A stretch of DNA of 64,000 nucleotides, from the NCBI RefSeq assembly GCF_000247695.1, contig NW_004624748.1, positions 2,981,463-3,045,462 on the forward strand, in the 5' to 3' direction. Source of the DNA: Heterocephalus glaber. Lineage: Eukaryota > Chordata > Mammalia > Rodentia > Bathyergidae. Made by a program: the position numbers and the translations under genes. Below, in pieces: positions 10,701 to 23,441 of this stretch. Position 1 is the stretch's first letter. Each line of letters begins with the position of its first letter. The notes below the pieces were generated by a model that was given only the letters and a program-made list of their open reading frames with translations, made no database searches and had not been told where the DNA came from.

Positions 10701-12034
10701 GTTTCTCTTCCTCTCTGCTAAACCCATTTCACAGAGGGAGGGTTAGTTGCCACTCTCATCCATGTCCTTGAGGTACCTTGCTCCTTCCTCTCTGTGGCTC
10801 TGCCTCCTGCTGGCTGCCTTCCTATAGCTGGCTAGCTTTCTATAGGGGACCACCAATAGCTCTGTGTCTTGGACATCCATTTAAGTCTCTTTCCTCTGGC
10901 CCTGGTCTCAGAGGAAGAATACACCATGCTGTCACCCTGCTGGGACATGCCAAGGTCCTTACATCTCTGCACTGCCCTCAAGGGTGACTGAAACAAACTG
11001 GCACCCAGGTGTGTACACTAGGGAAAGAAAAGCAGAACAGTGACCTCAAGAAAGCCTGTAGCTGGTGGGGGCAGGGGCAGGGGAGAGGCCAGGGTGTGAA
11101 GAGGGGGAGGTGGTATTTGAGTTGTCAGGGCTCTCAGCCTTGTGCCACCTCCAGCAGTAGCACAAAGGTTTCCAAGGGAAACAAGGGCAGTAACAAGGGC
11201 CATGCTAAAGCCTGCATGGATGAGTGAATGTTTACAGCTCTGCAAATGGGCAGGCTGCTCAGCCTCAGAGCGGGGACCAGCCTGAAAGGCATTCCACTGG
11301 GCCCCAGAGCAATTGGCAGTTGGGTATGCGGCCAAGAGCAAGCAGGCAAAGGAGGCCAAGACTTGCCTGGCCCCCTGGTACCACGTAAACCAAGGAGATG
11401 TATGTGGTGAAAATCCTACCCCAGAAGAGCGAAGGAGGTGCGACAATGGCATTAGTATGCTGTGGCCATCTCTAGCACGGCCCAGTGCACAGGACTCAAA
11501 AAACCACAGAAAGCAGTTCCCAACTGTCATCAGGTGCTAGGGTTACACATGGCTCAGGGAAATCTGTTTCTACAGAGCTGCCTGGGGAACCAAGTATTTG
11601 AGGGGAGGGAGAGAAAATGTGAATAATTAATTGTCATGAAAAGCCTCTAGGCTTCCCTGGAGAAGTAGAGACGATGCACCTGTGGGATGTGCTCCTCCTT
11701 TATCATATCTATTACCTGTCTTCTCCAAGGACCGCACAGAGCACCTGTTCCTTCAGGGCAAAGCAGATCAGACTGCAGCCAGGCAGTGGGAATGACCTGC
11801 TGGTTAGAGGATGGAGCCCATCACATAGTCTCAAGCAGGCTTCCAAAAAGGAAAAGGAAGACTCTCTCGTGGGATGGACAATGAGAGTTTCCATTGATAA
11901 AGTAAAACAAAAACAACTTCAAGGAAAGCACTGTACAAGGCAAGGCAGAAAGTGCTAAATTAGCCCAGGTATTCACTACCTCCCACCCCCAATGTTACAC
12001 ATCTCCCTTTTTTGCCACCTAAATTTAACAGAAA

Positions 12035-12255
12035 AATTTTAACAATAAGCATTTACTAAGTGCTCATTATGTGCCAGACATTGTCCTAAAAGCTTTACAT
12101 GTATTATCTGATTTAATGTTTAAAACAATGCTATGATAGAGGTGTATATTCCCCTCCTTTTTGCAGCTGAAACGTTAACTGACTTGCTCAAGCTGTTTAG
12201 CAAGAGAAGAGTAGCTTAGGCTGTCTGAGCCCCAAACCTCCCCACTAGTACACTG
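12035..12255 (+). repeat. MIR SINE relic, near full length
   Basis: ATTTACTAAGTGCTCATTATG, TGTGCCAGACATTGTCC, ATTATCTGATTTAATG, CAGCTGAAACG and GACTTGCTCAAGC follow the MIR consensus in order over about 220 bp. Confidence 0.85.
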
Positions 12256-12832
12256 TTACTTCACAGCCCACCATCCTTATATTCAACCTGTTGGCTATTT
12301 CCCCAGAACCTCAGCCTGCTTGGCTGGGGCTCCGAACCTATGCCTTGGCTCCCTCAGCCAACTTGGTGGGTGATCCTGCTGTGACTAGACTGACCATTGG
12401 CTTAGGAGGGCATCTTTTGCTGAGTGCTACCAGGCCAGGGCAGAGGACCCAACCCTTCTACCTATTGGCAGACTTCTGGATGCTGGATTGCTGCTTCGCT
12501 ACCTCAGTGCTGCCTGCATCAGCCCCCTCTCTGTCATTCTCTGCAGCCCAGAGCTTCACATCAGCCTCACCTGTGCTGTCCCTCTACCAGTCTGGTGCCA
12601 CTAACCAACACTGGCCACTAGTATGTCCCCAAAGCATTGACTTCCCAGAAGTGGGCATGTGCAATTGAAGATCAAGGTGTCTCATTTCAAAGGATTGCCT
12701 GAAGTAATCTTAGGATATGACAAGGTTAGATACCTCTTTCTAGAATTTTTGAGTAACAACTGATATCACTGTCATTTTATCCATAGGTTGACACTCACAC
12801 TTTGCAATTCAGTTGTAATCATTTACTTAATC

Positions 12833-12950
12833 AAAAAATGTTTATTGAGCACCTACAATGTGTCAGGCACTGAAGGATACAATGGTGAATAAAAAGTCTC
12901 TGCTTTCACAGACCTTATAGCCTAGTGGGGCAGAGAGATGATAAATATAC
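12833..12950 (-). repeat. L2 3' end (antisense)
   Basis: TTTATTGAGCACCTACAATG, TGTCAGGCACTG, ATACAATGGTGAATAAA and CAGACCTTATAGCCTAGTGG match the reverse complement of the L2 3' terminus. Confidence 0.75.
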
Positions 12951-13858
12951 ATAATGGAGTTTGGTAGCTGTAGACACTTTACTAAACAAACACATGTTCA
13001 ATGTGGGCATGATAACAGGTTTCCAAAGCAGCAGCCAGAAGCATTTACCATTAACTGAAAAAATCACCATGCACCCTTCCAGTGCCAAAAGTACTGCCAA
13101 CACCTGTGTCCTATGAACTCCCAGAGGGCTGAAGGAATCAGAGCAAGGGCACCTCCTGCTGCTGGGAGCTGTCTGGTGTAAGGCGGCTGGCCTCGCAGCC
13201 TGATTTGAGGCCATATAAGCTCATATGCCTGAGGGTGAATAAACTCTATTTGAATTTCTAAAGCTCCTTTTGGTGGCACTGAATAAATCTGGAGCTTGGA
13301 TACAAGTAAGCCAGCCAGATCCACTTGACCCAGTGGCAGAAAACCCAGGTGAGGTGAAAATCAGACTCATACCAAAGACATTCCCTAGGCTTCAAACAGG
13401 CTCAATCTGAACATGAATGTTGCGTGGGAAGAAAGCCAGGAAAAGGCTCTAGAATTCTCCAAGGAGGACAAAATCCACAGAGGGCCACTGTCTCCTATGA
13501 AGTGGTATAGTCATCCCACAATGCCAGAAATAAATGTCCTCAGAAAGGAGCTTCCATGTTGCTTCTTGGAAGAGTCTATTCACTCAGAATCTAGTAAATA
13601 ACTTGCTTTCTTTGAATTTTTTCCCAGTTTTTAAAGCCAGTTCTTTAAACCTCTGAATTAACAAGAAAGTCTGTAACCAATTCCCTTATCCCACCAGGAT
13701 TTAATTGTTGGTGATTTTATAATTTCAAAAAAGCCATTAGTTGACCTGCAACTTTGGACTGTTAAAGTGGCAAGGCTGGTCCCAGTGCTACGCCCAAATA
13801 AAGCCCAAATCAGATGCTGAGTTAGGAATCATGGTACATGGTGGCAGTGAGGTGAGAT

Positions 13859-13912
13859 ATATACCATATATATATATGATATATACCCATATACATGATA
13901 TATATGGTATAT
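13859..13912. repeat. AT-rich perfect inverted repeat
   Basis: ATATACCATATATAT (13859-13873) is the exact reverse complement of ATATATATGGTATAT (13898-13912), with a 24-nt AT-rich spacer. It lies in a (TA)-rich patch and could extrude a cruciform or simply be a decayed microsatellite. Confidence 0.85.
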
Positions 13913-16529
13913 TTTTTCTATAGCGGGTCCAAATTGTGTTTACAATGCAGATAATATAGTTCTTTTCCCTTGGCCTGAATTCCCAGAACTTTTCTGCAAC
14001 TAAAGAATTGAACACAGGCTGAAATGGTTAAGCTGAAACCTGTATTACTTCCACTTGGCAAAGGAGAAGAATAAGTAATCTTTCTGATCCTTGAGCCCTT
14101 TCAAGCTTTTGTAAGGGGGACGCTTTTGCTCTAACTCCAGTTATTCCACTGCTCTCTCAATTTTCATCATCTGCTGCAGAACAATGTCAGGGGCCTGCAT
14201 GTCTGATTTGTACTCTTGAGCTCATTCTGAAAGGAGGATACTATTAAGAGAAATAATATAGAAAGTAAGGCAGATACTTCGGATGCCCTGGGTATTTTCC
14301 ACTTGGAGATGGGACATCCATTTCACTGTAAAAGCATGTCTAAGCTTCATTCAGAAACATCATTCTGAAACCCTCCCGATAGGAAGAGGAGGGGAAGCAA
14401 AAGCCAGACACCAACTAGAGAGTGATGACAAAGACACTTTAAACTCTGACATAGTTTGACACAGATTCTGGGAGAGGACCAGGAGGTTGGTATGTAATTA
14501 GCCTGAGGAAGTACAAATGCAGCTAGAAACACTTAAACACATCTGGCATATTTATGTAATCCTGGACTGTAATGACTTTGGAAGTTTATGAGAAGGTAAC
14601 TCAGGTATAAGGCACCCCAATATCCTGTGCTTAATGATATACTTAGACTCCCTTCACATAAAATTTTGAGTGTTTGAAAGAACTTATGAGACTATGGCAT
14701 TTTATACAGGATCCTTTCTTCTGCCCAATAATTTTAATTATATGCCTGTCATTTTCATGGATAACAAAGGCATCCTGAGAAAGTCAAGATCTTAATAAAA
14801 TTCTGTAGATTTACAGATGCCACAACACGGCTTGGAAGCAACAGGACTAGAATAAATATTCATCTTATTTTAAGAAATGAAATACATATACCCCAACAAA
14901 AAAAAGACAAAAGAGGAACATGTGAACCAAAACCAATCCCATAGACTTTTTCACCAGGGAATTCTTGGCCCCTCAGTCTTACATTAGTGAGACAATCATC
15001 ACAAGTGATAAATAATCACAAGTGATAAAATCCAGAATTGGCTTTGCTCATGATCCGACTATCAGTGCAGGAAATGGAGCTTGGAGACTTTCTTGGCCTA
15101 AAATTCTGTGGAATATTCAAATGATACATCAGTTTGCATATACTATTGACATACTCTTGGTTCTTGTTTCCATTCTCCTCAGAAAATATGTCCTTCAGGG
15201 TCCATTTGAAAAGCAAGCTTCCAGGACATGTATAGAAATTAAAGACAGGTAAGCATTTCATCCAGGCTCTTTGTTTACAGATAAGGTTGGGCAACTTGTC
15301 TAGGCTGACCATTTGGCCAACAGCAGGTCTAATGGACACCTCCCAACTCCTACTTCAGGGCTCTGAGCTTCATAACTCAGCTGCCCCAGCCCTGGGGTGC
15401 CCAAAGCTGTTAAAGGCTCTGGGAACTGCAAAGTAGGAGGAAACATAGCTTGTCACTCTTCAGGAGCTATCTAACTGAGAAAGCAAGATGTTCACACATG
15501 ACAGAGAAAAACACCATAGTGGGTGATAACTTCCAAATGACATACAGAATGAAGTGCCAAGATAGTAACTAGGTCTCCCTTTCTTATAATTGCCCTACTG
15601 TCTTGTGGCCCTCACCTGCAGGGTCTAGGATTCAAGGACAGTGAAGGTAAGTAGATAAATTCAGTAATCGAGTTTCTGAAGGTTTTTTTTTGTCTTCTCA
15701 TAGCAGAGGAAATAGTCTGAAGGGCAGGGCTTGCATGAGTTGAGCTTTTGGAGTCACCAACTGATGGTGACCCTTAAGGATGCCATCACATAGAAAGACC
15801 TCCAGCTCCTCAGTCCACATGATCTGTGACCACATGCATTTTACCCTCACTCTCCTCAAGGCTGAGGCAATGGCAGATTAACCATGGAATCACAATGCCC
15901 AATTCTCCCCATAACTGACAAAGCAAAGAGGTCTGGCAACTAATCTTGTCACAAAAGAAGGAAAACCTTTCTTCCAAGCACAGGTTGAACAGTTCAGCCT
16001 CACTACTTTTATGAGCCAATAATAACATCAGAAGATGTTAGAGCGAGATAAAAATAAAGGGGGAATGAGGACACATGGAGCATTCCTTCTCCTCCATAAT
16101 TACTGTATTACATGAAATAATAGTTTAATAAATGCACTGGAAAGAGAAAAGGAAGAAAGGAGCTTTCTTAGTCAATTATGAATTTTGGGACTCCTAAGAG
16201 GTTATGACCTGACTTTTTGCACAACCTTCCCCAGATACTTCCAACCTGTTATCCTGCCATATGTTAAAGGCAGCAGTATGGACACTGAATGAAGATAGAA
16301 ACTGTTTACTGTATTCTTGCCATGAACCTTGTTCACTGATGGCTTTGACGTGGCCATTACTGCTGTCTGAGGCTGGAATGAGTGTGAAATCAACACTATA
16401 CCTTCAGTGAGGCACACAGCAATTCTATTCACTGTATATATACTGTGCATATATTGTATATGTGTCTTCCTGTACATTGAATCACGTGAGACCCTAGCAT
16501 GCTCAGCCAGTGGAGAGAAATGGCACCTT

Positions 16530-17020
16530 TGAAGAATAATCTGGCAAAAGGGATCAGAAGCGTTACAAACTGCTTATACTTTTAACTGCAGCAATTCCAC
16601 TTGTAGTTTATTCTCATAATGAAGGATGAATACAAGGGTTAGTGCAGAGAGGTTCCTAGTAATAGTGTTATAATAGTGAGAAACTCAATACAACCTATAA
16701 GACCTATATTAGGGCACTGATGAGTAAACACAGTATAGAAACACAATGGGATACTACATGGATACTCAAACTATTGAGAAGTTAATTCCTGACATATAAA
16801 GATGTTGAATATAGTGAGAAAATTAGACTATAACATAATAGTCGTTCTGGAATAATAAATATATCTATAGAAATACAATTGATCCGAAAAATATCTATAA
16901 AGGGAGACACCAAATTATGAATAATGGTTGTTTCTGGGTGGTAAGATTTTGGGCTCTTATTCTTTTTGTTAATTTGTATTTTCTGACTTTTCTATAATGA
17001 CCATATTGTTTGGGTAATAA
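16530..17020 (+). repeat. Old L1 (L1M/HAL1-type) 3' end
   Basis: The order 'ctgcagcaattccact', 'gcactgatgagtaaac', 'gaaacacaatgggatactac', 'atggttgtttctgggtgg' and 'ttttctataatgaccatattgttt' matches the C-terminal ORF2/3' UTR of old mammalian L1s. Highly diverged, no open frame retained. Confidence 0.7.
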
Positions 17021-17819
17021 TCAGTATTCTCAAATTGAAGAAGCACCAGCCATATCATGGGTAGGTGTGGTGGCAGCTACTCACTCTTGTACCCTCCCTT
17101 GGGGACCTGACAACCCTGGCACACAAATGTCCCTGAGGTATTACTTTAGCTTCTTGGAGAAAATGCAGTCAGGAGAGTCTGTCTCCATTTTTCTTTTATA
17201 TCCTGGGTAGAAATCAACACTGTCTGTGTAGTTGAAGTTACACAATTAGAACTTATCTTTGAAGCCAGAAGGATTAAACCATATTTTTTTGGGAAACAAA
17301 TGTCGGTGTAGCAAGGCATTGAAGGAATTGTCTGTGTGGTATATTGCCCTTACCCTTTGATTTTCTGATGCATATCTTTGGTTATTGCTTTTTTCTTATC
17401 AACTGTCAAGCAGTAATATTATCTAGCTTTTCAAGTTGTCATTCAGAGAAAATATAGACCACCAAATAACACATTATCAAATAACAGCCTTAAAGCACAG
17501 ATGCTTTCACCTTGGTTGTTTCTTTTATCTCAGAGGTTTTATTTGCTACTTCCATGATGCTACAAGTAATGCTTTGCTTCTTAAAAAAAGCCCAAAGGGA
17601 AATACTCCATGCTTAAAAATAAACCAATCTTAGTAGGAGATATAAATTTTTATTTTAAATTTTCAATAAAATAATTCAAATATTTATCAAGTGAAAAACT
17701 TTCTCAGCCAGATATTATGCAGATCCTATATCCTATAGATTATACTGTTAAATTAGAATTGAAGCATGAAAAATTTGGATAAGCTACATCTCTCGGGGAT
17801 GATTTAAAAGCAACCTTGG

Positions 17820-17935
17820 TTAGTTACAAGATGGGCTAGCTCAGTGCCTCTGAAACCTGGTGCAGGGGTGGGACCTGGAGTTCTGCATTTCTGGTGCCAA
17901 TGTGGTGTCCCTGGACCATATTCAGAGCTGTGAAT
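17820..17935 (+). repeat. MER5-like hAT relic
   Basis: GGGTGGGACCTGGAGTTCTG, CATTTCTGGTGCC and CCCTGGACCATATTCAGAG resemble the MER5 core 'ggggtggggcctgagattctgcatttct ... ggtccggggaccacactttgag'. Short and diverged. Confidence 0.45.
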
Positions 17936-18969
17936 TTCGTGATTTTTATATGTTCTACCAGGCCGAGAACCCAGTTTCTGGGCAGCTGACAAAACATAGG
18001 GCCAGCAGGATTCACTGACCTACATATGCTAGTGTTCTATTGTTCTTAGCCTATGGCTGAGCCTTCACTTGAATGGCTACAAGACCCAGATCTGCCACAA
18101 ATGACACAATCAGGCTGTGGCCTTTTGATTAGTGTCACCTACAAATCATATATGCTCATGGCTCCAGCTCTGAGAGGAAGGCCCAGAAACATGACATCTG
18201 TCCAAAACCAGAAACCGTATTTGCTACAGAAAACTGCAGTGTATGAGGCTGTGGGAGGAGCTGTCCCCAGCACACTCTTTTTTCCCCATTTAGGGCAAGA
18301 TAGAGTGCAGCTATTATCCTCTGGGCATGAAGAAAAAGCCCTAATTCATAGTACTCTCCCACCCAGCTACATGGACTATAGGTATAGGTATCCTAGCTGC
18401 CCATGCCAGGGAATGCAAGAGAAACTTCTGAAGCTTTAATCCTATAGTCCTCTTGGAGGTCAAAGCCACAAAGGAGGACAGACTGAATGAGGGAATCAGA
18501 TTGATCTGCTTATGTGTACGACATCTTAGTGGTTTCTCTCTGGTCTATGCAGCCATGTCTATACACCAATATGGAGCATGTTGTCACTGACATCATTGTT
18601 TAACATCTGGCTACTCACAGAGAACCCTGTGTAGGCCTGCAGAGTAACACCACTGGGCAGCATCTCACCCAAAAACTCCTTTGAGAACAGTTCTGTACAC
18701 AAACATGACTGCTGTGCCAGACTATGGTCTTAAATGTAATAAAAATGGAAATGATTCTTATTTGGGGTTCATTTGCTGAAAGTGAACATTCAATTCTGTG
18801 GAGTAGCAGAGTAAAAGTTCAAACTCCAGGACTGATTTTCCTCCATTTGAAAAATAAGTACACTATCTCTCCAGTGCTTGCTTTTGCTTCATGTCGGCTT
18901 TTGGGTTAAAATGGTATATGAAAAACACCGTTAATATTGCTAATAAGCCTTTCGGAAACAGAGGAAGTA

Positions 18970-19146
18970 GAAAATTAATGAAAAACATGACAGACATGAA
19001 TTGAGACACTCATATTCCATAATTTTCTCTAAAAACTTACATTCTAACTAGAGAATACAGGTGAATATCTGTGACTCTTCTTTTGAGGCATTCACTGAAG
19101 TGGAGTGTGAAACTGGGGACATAACAGGTGAATTTTTGAGTCTGTC
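18970..19146. repeat. Local direct duplication, unit 1
   Basis: About 177 bp that recur at 19553-19729 in the same orientation with moderate divergence. Shared blocks include ATAATTTTCTCTAAAAACTT, ACATTCTAACT, GGAGTGTGAAACTGGGGA and CAGGTGAATTT. I do not recognise the unit as a known family. Confidence 0.85.
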
Positions 19147-19274
19147 TGTGTTAGGGCTTATATTTAGATCTTTCCTCACAGGCTTATGTGGTCACAGGTG
19201 GGGAGTTTTGGAGGTTCCTGGATTTAGGGTATGTGAACGTGGATTAAGGGTGTAGATGAAAGCCCCATTCTGGT

Positions 19275-19545
19275 TATGGGTAGCACCAATAAATAGGCTG
19301 ATAGCCTGGATGGAATTTAAATGGACAGAAAGAAAGCGGGCTTGCTGCTTGCTGCCTTCTGCTTGCCACACAGTGGACTATTTCTACTCTGTCGCGGCCC
19401 CTCTACCATGTTGCCCTGACTTGGAGCCAGCTGACTACGGACCGGAACCTCTATGAACTGTGAGTTGAAATAAACCTTTCCTCTTTTAACTTTAGGTGTT
19501 AGGTATTTTGTCTCAGCAATGAGAAAAGTAACTCTAAGACAGATT
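19275..19545 (+). repeat. URR1-like rodent repeat, copy 2
   Basis: Shares with copy 1 the tail order TTGGAGCCAGCTGACTACGG, ACCGGAACCTCTATGAACTG, GAGTTGAAATAAACC, TTTCCTCTTTTAACTTTAGG, TATTTTGTCTCAGCAATGAG and AAAAGTAACT. It sits directly in front of duplication unit 2. Family name probable only. Confidence 0.65.
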
Positions 19546-19552
19546 TTGATAG

Positions 19553-19729
19553 GAAATTAATGAAAATCATGGCAGATATGAATTGAGATACTCACATTTT
19601 ATAATTTTCTCTAAAAACTTACATTCTAACTTAGAGAACGCTGGTGAATACTCATGACTTTTCCTCTGATACATTTACTGAAGAGGAGTGTGAAACTGGG
19701 GATGGAGCAGGTGAATTTCTGAGTCTATT
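19553..19729. repeat. Local direct duplication, unit 2
   Basis: Second copy of the unit at 18970-19146, offset 583 bp. The homology starts just 3' of the URR1-like element and stops near GAATTTCTGAGTCT. No URR1 copy follows this unit, so the two units do not have matching right flanks. Confidence 0.85.
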
Positions 19730-22024
19730 TGCAAATATTAAGCAACTTCAATAGTTAAAATAGTCCTTCATGAGGATTAAGAAATAGGCCTGAGTTTTGC
19801 CTAGATCTTATGGAATAAGACTCTGAAAGATTATTTGTTCTGACAACCTCTAGGGGAAAATATTGTACACAGAAAAGAATGAAGACTATAACATTTATAA
19901 ATGGATTGATGTTAAACTGGCTACTACCACTTCTTCCGAAATACTGATCTTCCTTTTTAGGGGACATGATCAAAACTGGCTTTAAATTGAGAAGAATCTC
20001 TCAGCAAGATATTATCTTCTATAATAAAAACAGAAAGAAAATAATAAACATGTCATTATACCACATCTACATTTGGCTCCTGGACTTGAAGATACACATA
20101 ACATATATTCAAATATTCTCCCTCAGGGATGAGTTCTATAGTGTGCAATTATGTCTTCTCATAGCTGATTTTCAAGCTCCTATGTATACAGTGAGTTTAT
20201 CTTTCCAAAATGCTGAGGGGTTGCACAAATGTGTTCAATGCTAAAATCAAAATATATAAGGATTCAGTACCCTAAAATTGCAGGAAAGTTGAAACTACTT
20301 AGAGACTAGAGAGACAATAGTATTTCAATGGGAAGATACACCTGAAAGAAAAAGACATCCCTGGGAAGGGATGAGATGGTCTTCTCAGGAAGAGCAGGGA
20401 AGCAGACCTGACAAGCCCACATGGTGCCTCCAGGCCAGCTACAGTGCCACTGCCTTGCAATCAACCAACATGCCTGGACTTTCCAATCCACAAAACACCT
20501 GTGATCTCCCTGATCCTTTTTCTTGAGATGAGAGTGTGTTCAGAGGCTCAGAGCACCAGCTGGGGCTATCTGAGGCCGACTTCAGGGCAGTTCATAGATT
20601 TGGCAGCTGAGGGAGTGAATATCACTGGCCTTTGGAAGTGCTGGGGCAGCAGGAGGATATGAGCATGGAAGAAAGAGGTCATGTGAGTCACCAGAAGGAC
20701 AGAGCACGAAGTTGGGAAAAGAAAGCTAAGGAAAACACAGAGGGCAGAATCTGAAGACCTGGTAAAGTTAAGAATTAATGGAGGGACTCCTGCCCATCAT
20801 CATGTTTGTCTTTTTTGCACAGCTTATGATCTGTTCCTAGGCTCCAATCATAGAGCACAAGGTTTAGGGCCATTCCTATTTTCACAGACACAGGATTCCT
20901 TGGTGCATTGCCCAGCTCCTGGGAGACACCCTGTGTATCACTTTGACTGATCTTTGACCATCTGGGTTTTGAGACGCATGAAAGAACACAAAACTGCGAA
21001 GCATTCTTGCAGTCACTGGCAGTTCATAAGGGAAAAAGTTAACAACTTTCCTGAGTTTTGAGGTGGAATAATTTTGGGCCAAAATTAAGAAGGTTCTGCA
21101 AAATAGCTCGAAACAGAGAGAAGTGGTTAATTCTTTGACTACTTCCTACTGGCATTTTTAGGGGGCTAGATATCCTTAAGATATGTCACATGTTCCTAAA
21201 CATATAATTTTTAAGTTCTTAGCATCTTCTAGGAGTAATTCTCCAACTATGATTAGATTCTTAACTTGAATGGAAACATTTAATCACATATGATGGGAAT
21301 TTCATTAGCCTTACATGTCACACTTGTTTTTTTTTCCTGGCATAATTACTGTTTTTCTTTTATACTGTTTATAAAAATTTCCTTTTATTCAAATCACTTA
21401 AAAATGCAAATTGTGCACTATGGCTTGATGATATTCTCACCAGATTTCTGGATAAACAACCTAAAATTCTGAGAGTATGAATTAAATTCATTTTCCTTAG
21501 GAAGAATCATGACTGAGATTTCCTGGGGGCCAGTGTTTAGAGCTCTTCAGAAAGCACAAAGGAAAAGCTTGCCTTCCCTGGCAATCTAAAAAAGGCAAAC
21601 GGACCACTTGCAACTGGAAAAAATTCACTCAAACAACTAAATCATCCATTAAATAAGTCTCCAGCCATGCCCTCCAGTGTTGGATGGTGACAGAGGATCA
21701 GCTAGTGGAAGTGGGAGTCCAGGATCCATAAGGCTGAAGGCAAGAGGATGGCGTCTAACCATGTATGCACCCTCTCCTAGCCCAGACCTAGGTAGTTCTT
21801 GGAAAGCAGTGGGATAAAAAGCAGTAACTACCTGTTAGCCCAGTCTCTCTGCCATCACTTACTTCTAGGTCATTCACAGCATACAGAACTCTGATTCCAA
21901 TCAGACCTTACTACAGGATTAACACTTGAGGCACCAGAGAGGATGCCCAGCCCTCAGAAAAGGTACAATCCTCCATCCTCCCCCCTTCCTCTTCTCTCCC
22001 CCACCCCCTCCAGGAGTTTCTAAG

Positions 22025-22150
22025 GCATTCACATCTTAGCATACTCTGGAAGGGTCCTTGGAGGCCACCCTGTCCAGCCACCTAATTCTACAGAGGAGAA
22101 AACCGGCTCAGAGAGGATGCTATGGTTGTCCCTGGGTGACAAACCCTAAG
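22025..22150 (+). repeat. Ancient MIR-class relic
   Basis: CTGGAAGGGTCCTTGGAGGCC, CCTGTCCAGCCACCTAATTC, TACAGAGGAGAAAACCGGC and TCAGAGAGGATGC match a widespread old mammalian repeat whose centre reads 'ggaagggaccttggaggtcat ... ttacagatgaggaaactg'. Exact family not assigned. Confidence 0.55.
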
Positions 22151-22299
22151 TGTTCATATGCAGGAGGTGTAGTCAGTCCCCAGTGAGGGGTCTGTAAGAA
22201 GAGAGGGCTAGTAAGAAGTAACTGGGTCCCTGTGGGTGCTGTATGCAGAAGGGATTGATGTAGTCTCCTAGGATCCCACTTAGCTTCCTAATAGTGCAT

Positions 22300-22527
22300 T
22301 AGTACTAAACAGCAAGACCGGCCTCTCCTCTGTGGTGTCCTGTCTCGCCATGTGATTTCTTCCACATATGCCACTGCAGTGCCATCTACCATGAGGCCCT
22401 TGCTGAGCTGATACTGGAACCATGCTCTTAAGCCTTCAGAACTGTGAGTTAAATAAGCCTTCTTTCCTGAGAAAGCTCTCAGCCTCAGGCATTTTGTTAT
22501 AGCAACAGAAAGTGGATTAAAACAGGG
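22300..22527 (+). repeat. URR1/MaLR-like repeat tail, copy 3
   Basis: CTCGCCATGTGATTTCTTCC, AAGCCTTCAGAACTGTGAG, TTAAATAAGCCTTCTTTCC, CAGGCATTTTGTTATAGC and AACAGAAAGTGGATTAAAAC. The tail is intermediate between the rodent URR1 type seen at 9940 and 19275 and the 3' end of a MaLR LTR. I cannot decide between them. Confidence 0.5.
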
Positions 22528-23212
22528 GATAAATGAGAGGCTAGAGAGCACATGGGTAACTTATGGCGAAACCAGCGAGTGAAATTATGGCACCTCATCA
22601 TACCACTGCTCTTGGATCTTTCCCATGGTAAGGACCTTTAGCATCAGAAGGCAGTGTCCTGCATTTTGAAGAAAAAGATGACAACAAAAAAGAACGATTG
22701 GTTTTCTCTGCAAGAAACTCTCATGGTAATTTTTGGCAACGAAAATCCATCCGCTGATAAACAGGCACCAAGGTTGAGGCTAACAGTGCTACCCCGAGGA
22801 TACACCTGTGAGTTCAGCACAGCCAGGTAAAGGAGCAGCAGGGAGAGGCTGAGAAGAACCATTCACAGTCAGAAGGAAATCCATGTTCTGGTAAGGAATG
22901 ATGAGTATCAATGTTTACATCTCACACAGGAACCAGTAATAACTCAGCCACTGAGAGAGGCTGACAGTGGCAGTGGAATGACAGTGAGGTAGGGAGCTGC
23001 TCCCAGACCCTTAAGGCCCTGTAGTGTCAGGCAGCCCTCAGCATTGTGGTCACATAGAGGGCAGCACACCCAGTCACTTTGAGGGGGAGCCCTATAATGG
23101 ATCCTTCAGCACAAATAACAAATCAGCACCTTTCTCTCTACTCAGCCCCTGCAGTATGGTTACCTGGTGGGTGGGGAAAAAGTATTTTAACAGTCTTCTT
23201 GGATAATGCTTT

Positions 23213-23235
23213 TTCTTCTCTCTCTCTCTCTCCCA
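23213..23235. repeat. (TC)n microsatellite
   Basis: Near-perfect TC dinucleotides followed by a CT-rich tract running into the SINE dimer. Confidence 0.85.
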
Positions 23236-23259
23236 CTCCCCTTTCCTCTCTCCTTCTCT

Positions 23260-23441
23260 TTCTTGGCAGTATTGGGAATGGAACTCAGGGCCTTACCTTA
23301 AGCTACCCCCAGCCCTCTGTACATTTTATTTTTCATTTTGAGTCAAAGTCTCACTCTGTTGTCCATGTTCAAACTTGTGATCCTCTTGCGTCAGCCTTCT
23401 GAGTAGCTGGGATCACAAGTGGGTGTCATCACACTTGGCAG
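23260..23441 (-). mobile_element. B1-ID dimeric SINE (antisense)
   Basis: Read on the plus strand, an antisense ID comes first (23263-23316: TTGGCAGTATTGGGAATGG, GAACTCAGGGCC ... CCCCAGCCC), then an antisense B1 (23323-23440: TTTTGAGTCAAAGTCTCAC, GTGATCCTCTTGCGTCAGCC, AGTAGCTGGGATCACAAG). The order is that of a B1-ID dimer, as at 7588, but inverted. Older than the 7588 copy by divergence. Confidence 0.8.

Noticed and set aside
11018..11530. 170-codon minus-strand open frame in intron 2
   Set aside because: Leu/Ala/Pro-rich GC-biased patch with overlapping frames on both strands and no domain signature or splice context.
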